NCBI GenBank assembly: GCA_019925105.1
Contig: JAHGAU010000051.1
Span: 1-39,147 of the forward strand
Source: Niebla homalea
Lineage: Eukaryota; Ascomycota; Lecanoromycetes; Lecanorales; Ramalinaceae
Length of the DNA: 39,147 bases
Direction: 5' to 3'
Under the pieces are notes generated by a model that saw only the letters and a program-made list of their open reading frames with translations, did not search any database and was not told the origin of the DNA. Numbering within the stretch: position 1 is the stretch's first letter; each line of letters starts with the position of its first letter. This document shows positions 38,699 to 39,147 of this stretch, piece after piece. A program made the translations under genes and the position numbers.

Positions 38699-38870
38699 TT
38701 TATTTATATTTAATTTAAATATATAGTTATTAATTATAAAAATCGTACGTAATTTTAATTTAAATTTTAAATTTATAAATCTGAAAATTCTGAAAATACT
38801 AATAATTTAAAATATAAAAATAAAAAGCTTAAATTATAGATATCTTATAAATTTAACCGATAACCGTTAA

Positions 38871-39147
38871 AGAAGCTATATAAGTATTTTATTATATCCT
38901 ATTTTATTAATATCCGTTTTTACGCGTTACGGTATTATTAAAAATAAAAAAATAGTTATTAACGATATTATATTTAGAATTTAAAATTATAAGATTAAGT
39001 TAAAAGAAGGAAAAAATTTATTAAAAGAGATTAAAGATAAGCTTTTTTATATTAGATTACGATTAAAAGATATTTTTAAAAACCGAGAATATAAGTCCAA
39101 TAAAATATTATACGATAAAGTTAAACGATTATTAAAGTACTTAAGAA
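38871..39147 (+). pseudogene. Lys-rich coding remnant running off the window end
   Basis: After a TAA at 38868 the plus frame is open for 37 codons, has one TAA at 38982-38984, and is then open for 54 codons to the end of the window. Restoring one codon (CAA to TAA is the usual RIP change) would make a run of 92 codons, well above what this composition gives by chance. The second part reads NYKIKLKEGKNLLKEIKDKL and then LRLKDIFKNREYKSNKILYD, a charged, helical-looking sequence with regular Leu/Ile spacing. There is no ATG and no recognised domain. VINDIIF just before the stop was considered as a mutated reverse-transcriptase motif (IDD) but the flanks do not support it. The gene continues beyond the window. 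Confidence 0.4.

Larger units (their letters stand above)
28846..39147. other. RIP-mutated AT-rich block B
   Basis: The same dinucleotide footprint as block A, running to the window end. Unlike block A it contains no tandem array that I can see. CA and TG survive more often at about 30300-30800, at 31430-31470 and from 38160 on. Between 31380 and 31620 the plus strand shows a coding-like trace: 30 stop-free codons at 31382-31471 beginning TDKYAEFIYGIYPGVYIHKD. Stop density over the wider frame is no lower than chance, so no gene is called. Elsewhere (28846-31380 and 31620-38160) I see no gene, RNA or repeat that can be supported. Confidence 0.85.

Noticed and set aside
38955..38984. VINDIIF as a RIP-mutated reverse-transcriptase active site (xDD)
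   Set aside because: Flanking sequence shows none of the neighbouring reverse-transcriptase blocks, and the downstream sequence is charged and helical instead.
1..39147. Mitochondrial, plastid or apicomplexan origin because of the high A+T
   Set aside because: CpG is retained while CpA and TpG are almost removed and TpA is inflated. This pattern points to RIP of nuclear fungal DNA. No organelle genes, tRNAs or rRNAs are visible.

Overview
The window looks like a piece of a filamentous ascomycete (Pezizomycotina) nuclear genome that has been through repeat-induced point mutation (RIP). Almost all of it is extremely A+T rich. CpA and TpG are nearly absent, TpA is in large excess, and CpG survives. 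For example, 3841-3960 has no CA and no TG but four CG. That is the footprint of C-to-T change at CpA on both strands. It differs from ordinary AT drift, from organelle DNA and from CpG-methylation decay. The species cannot be named from this.

Layout: about 115 bases of normal, GC-richer DNA lie at the left edge. RIP block A runs from about 116 to 28577. A small island of ordinary composition follows (about 28578-28845). RIP block B runs from there to the window end. I see no intact protein-coding gene and no tRNA, rRNA or CRISPR array. What remains is the wreckage of repeated DNA, most likely transposons and possibly duplicated genes.

The structures that can still be read are: six tandem arrays in block A (5 x 72 bp at 264; 6 x 33 bp at 1001, an 11-residue coding repeat; about 6 x 136 bp at 3385; 5 x 35 bp at 7106; 4 x 39 bp at 12682, a 13-residue repeat; 8 x 11 bp at 22089); several perfect hairpins; a few unusually long open runs; and one recognisable domain. 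That domain is a minus-strand MADS-box (SRF-type) core at 27076-27177 inside a broken gene. Two other minus-strand stretches (24060-25031 and 20353-20502) and two plus-strand stretches (2524-2796 and 38871 to the window end) look like decayed coding sequence but are unrecognised.

No working system can be proposed. The most informative points are a MADS-type gene inside RIP-mutated (hence once repeated) DNA, the several tandem arrays in block A, and the sharply bounded unmutated island between the two blocks.
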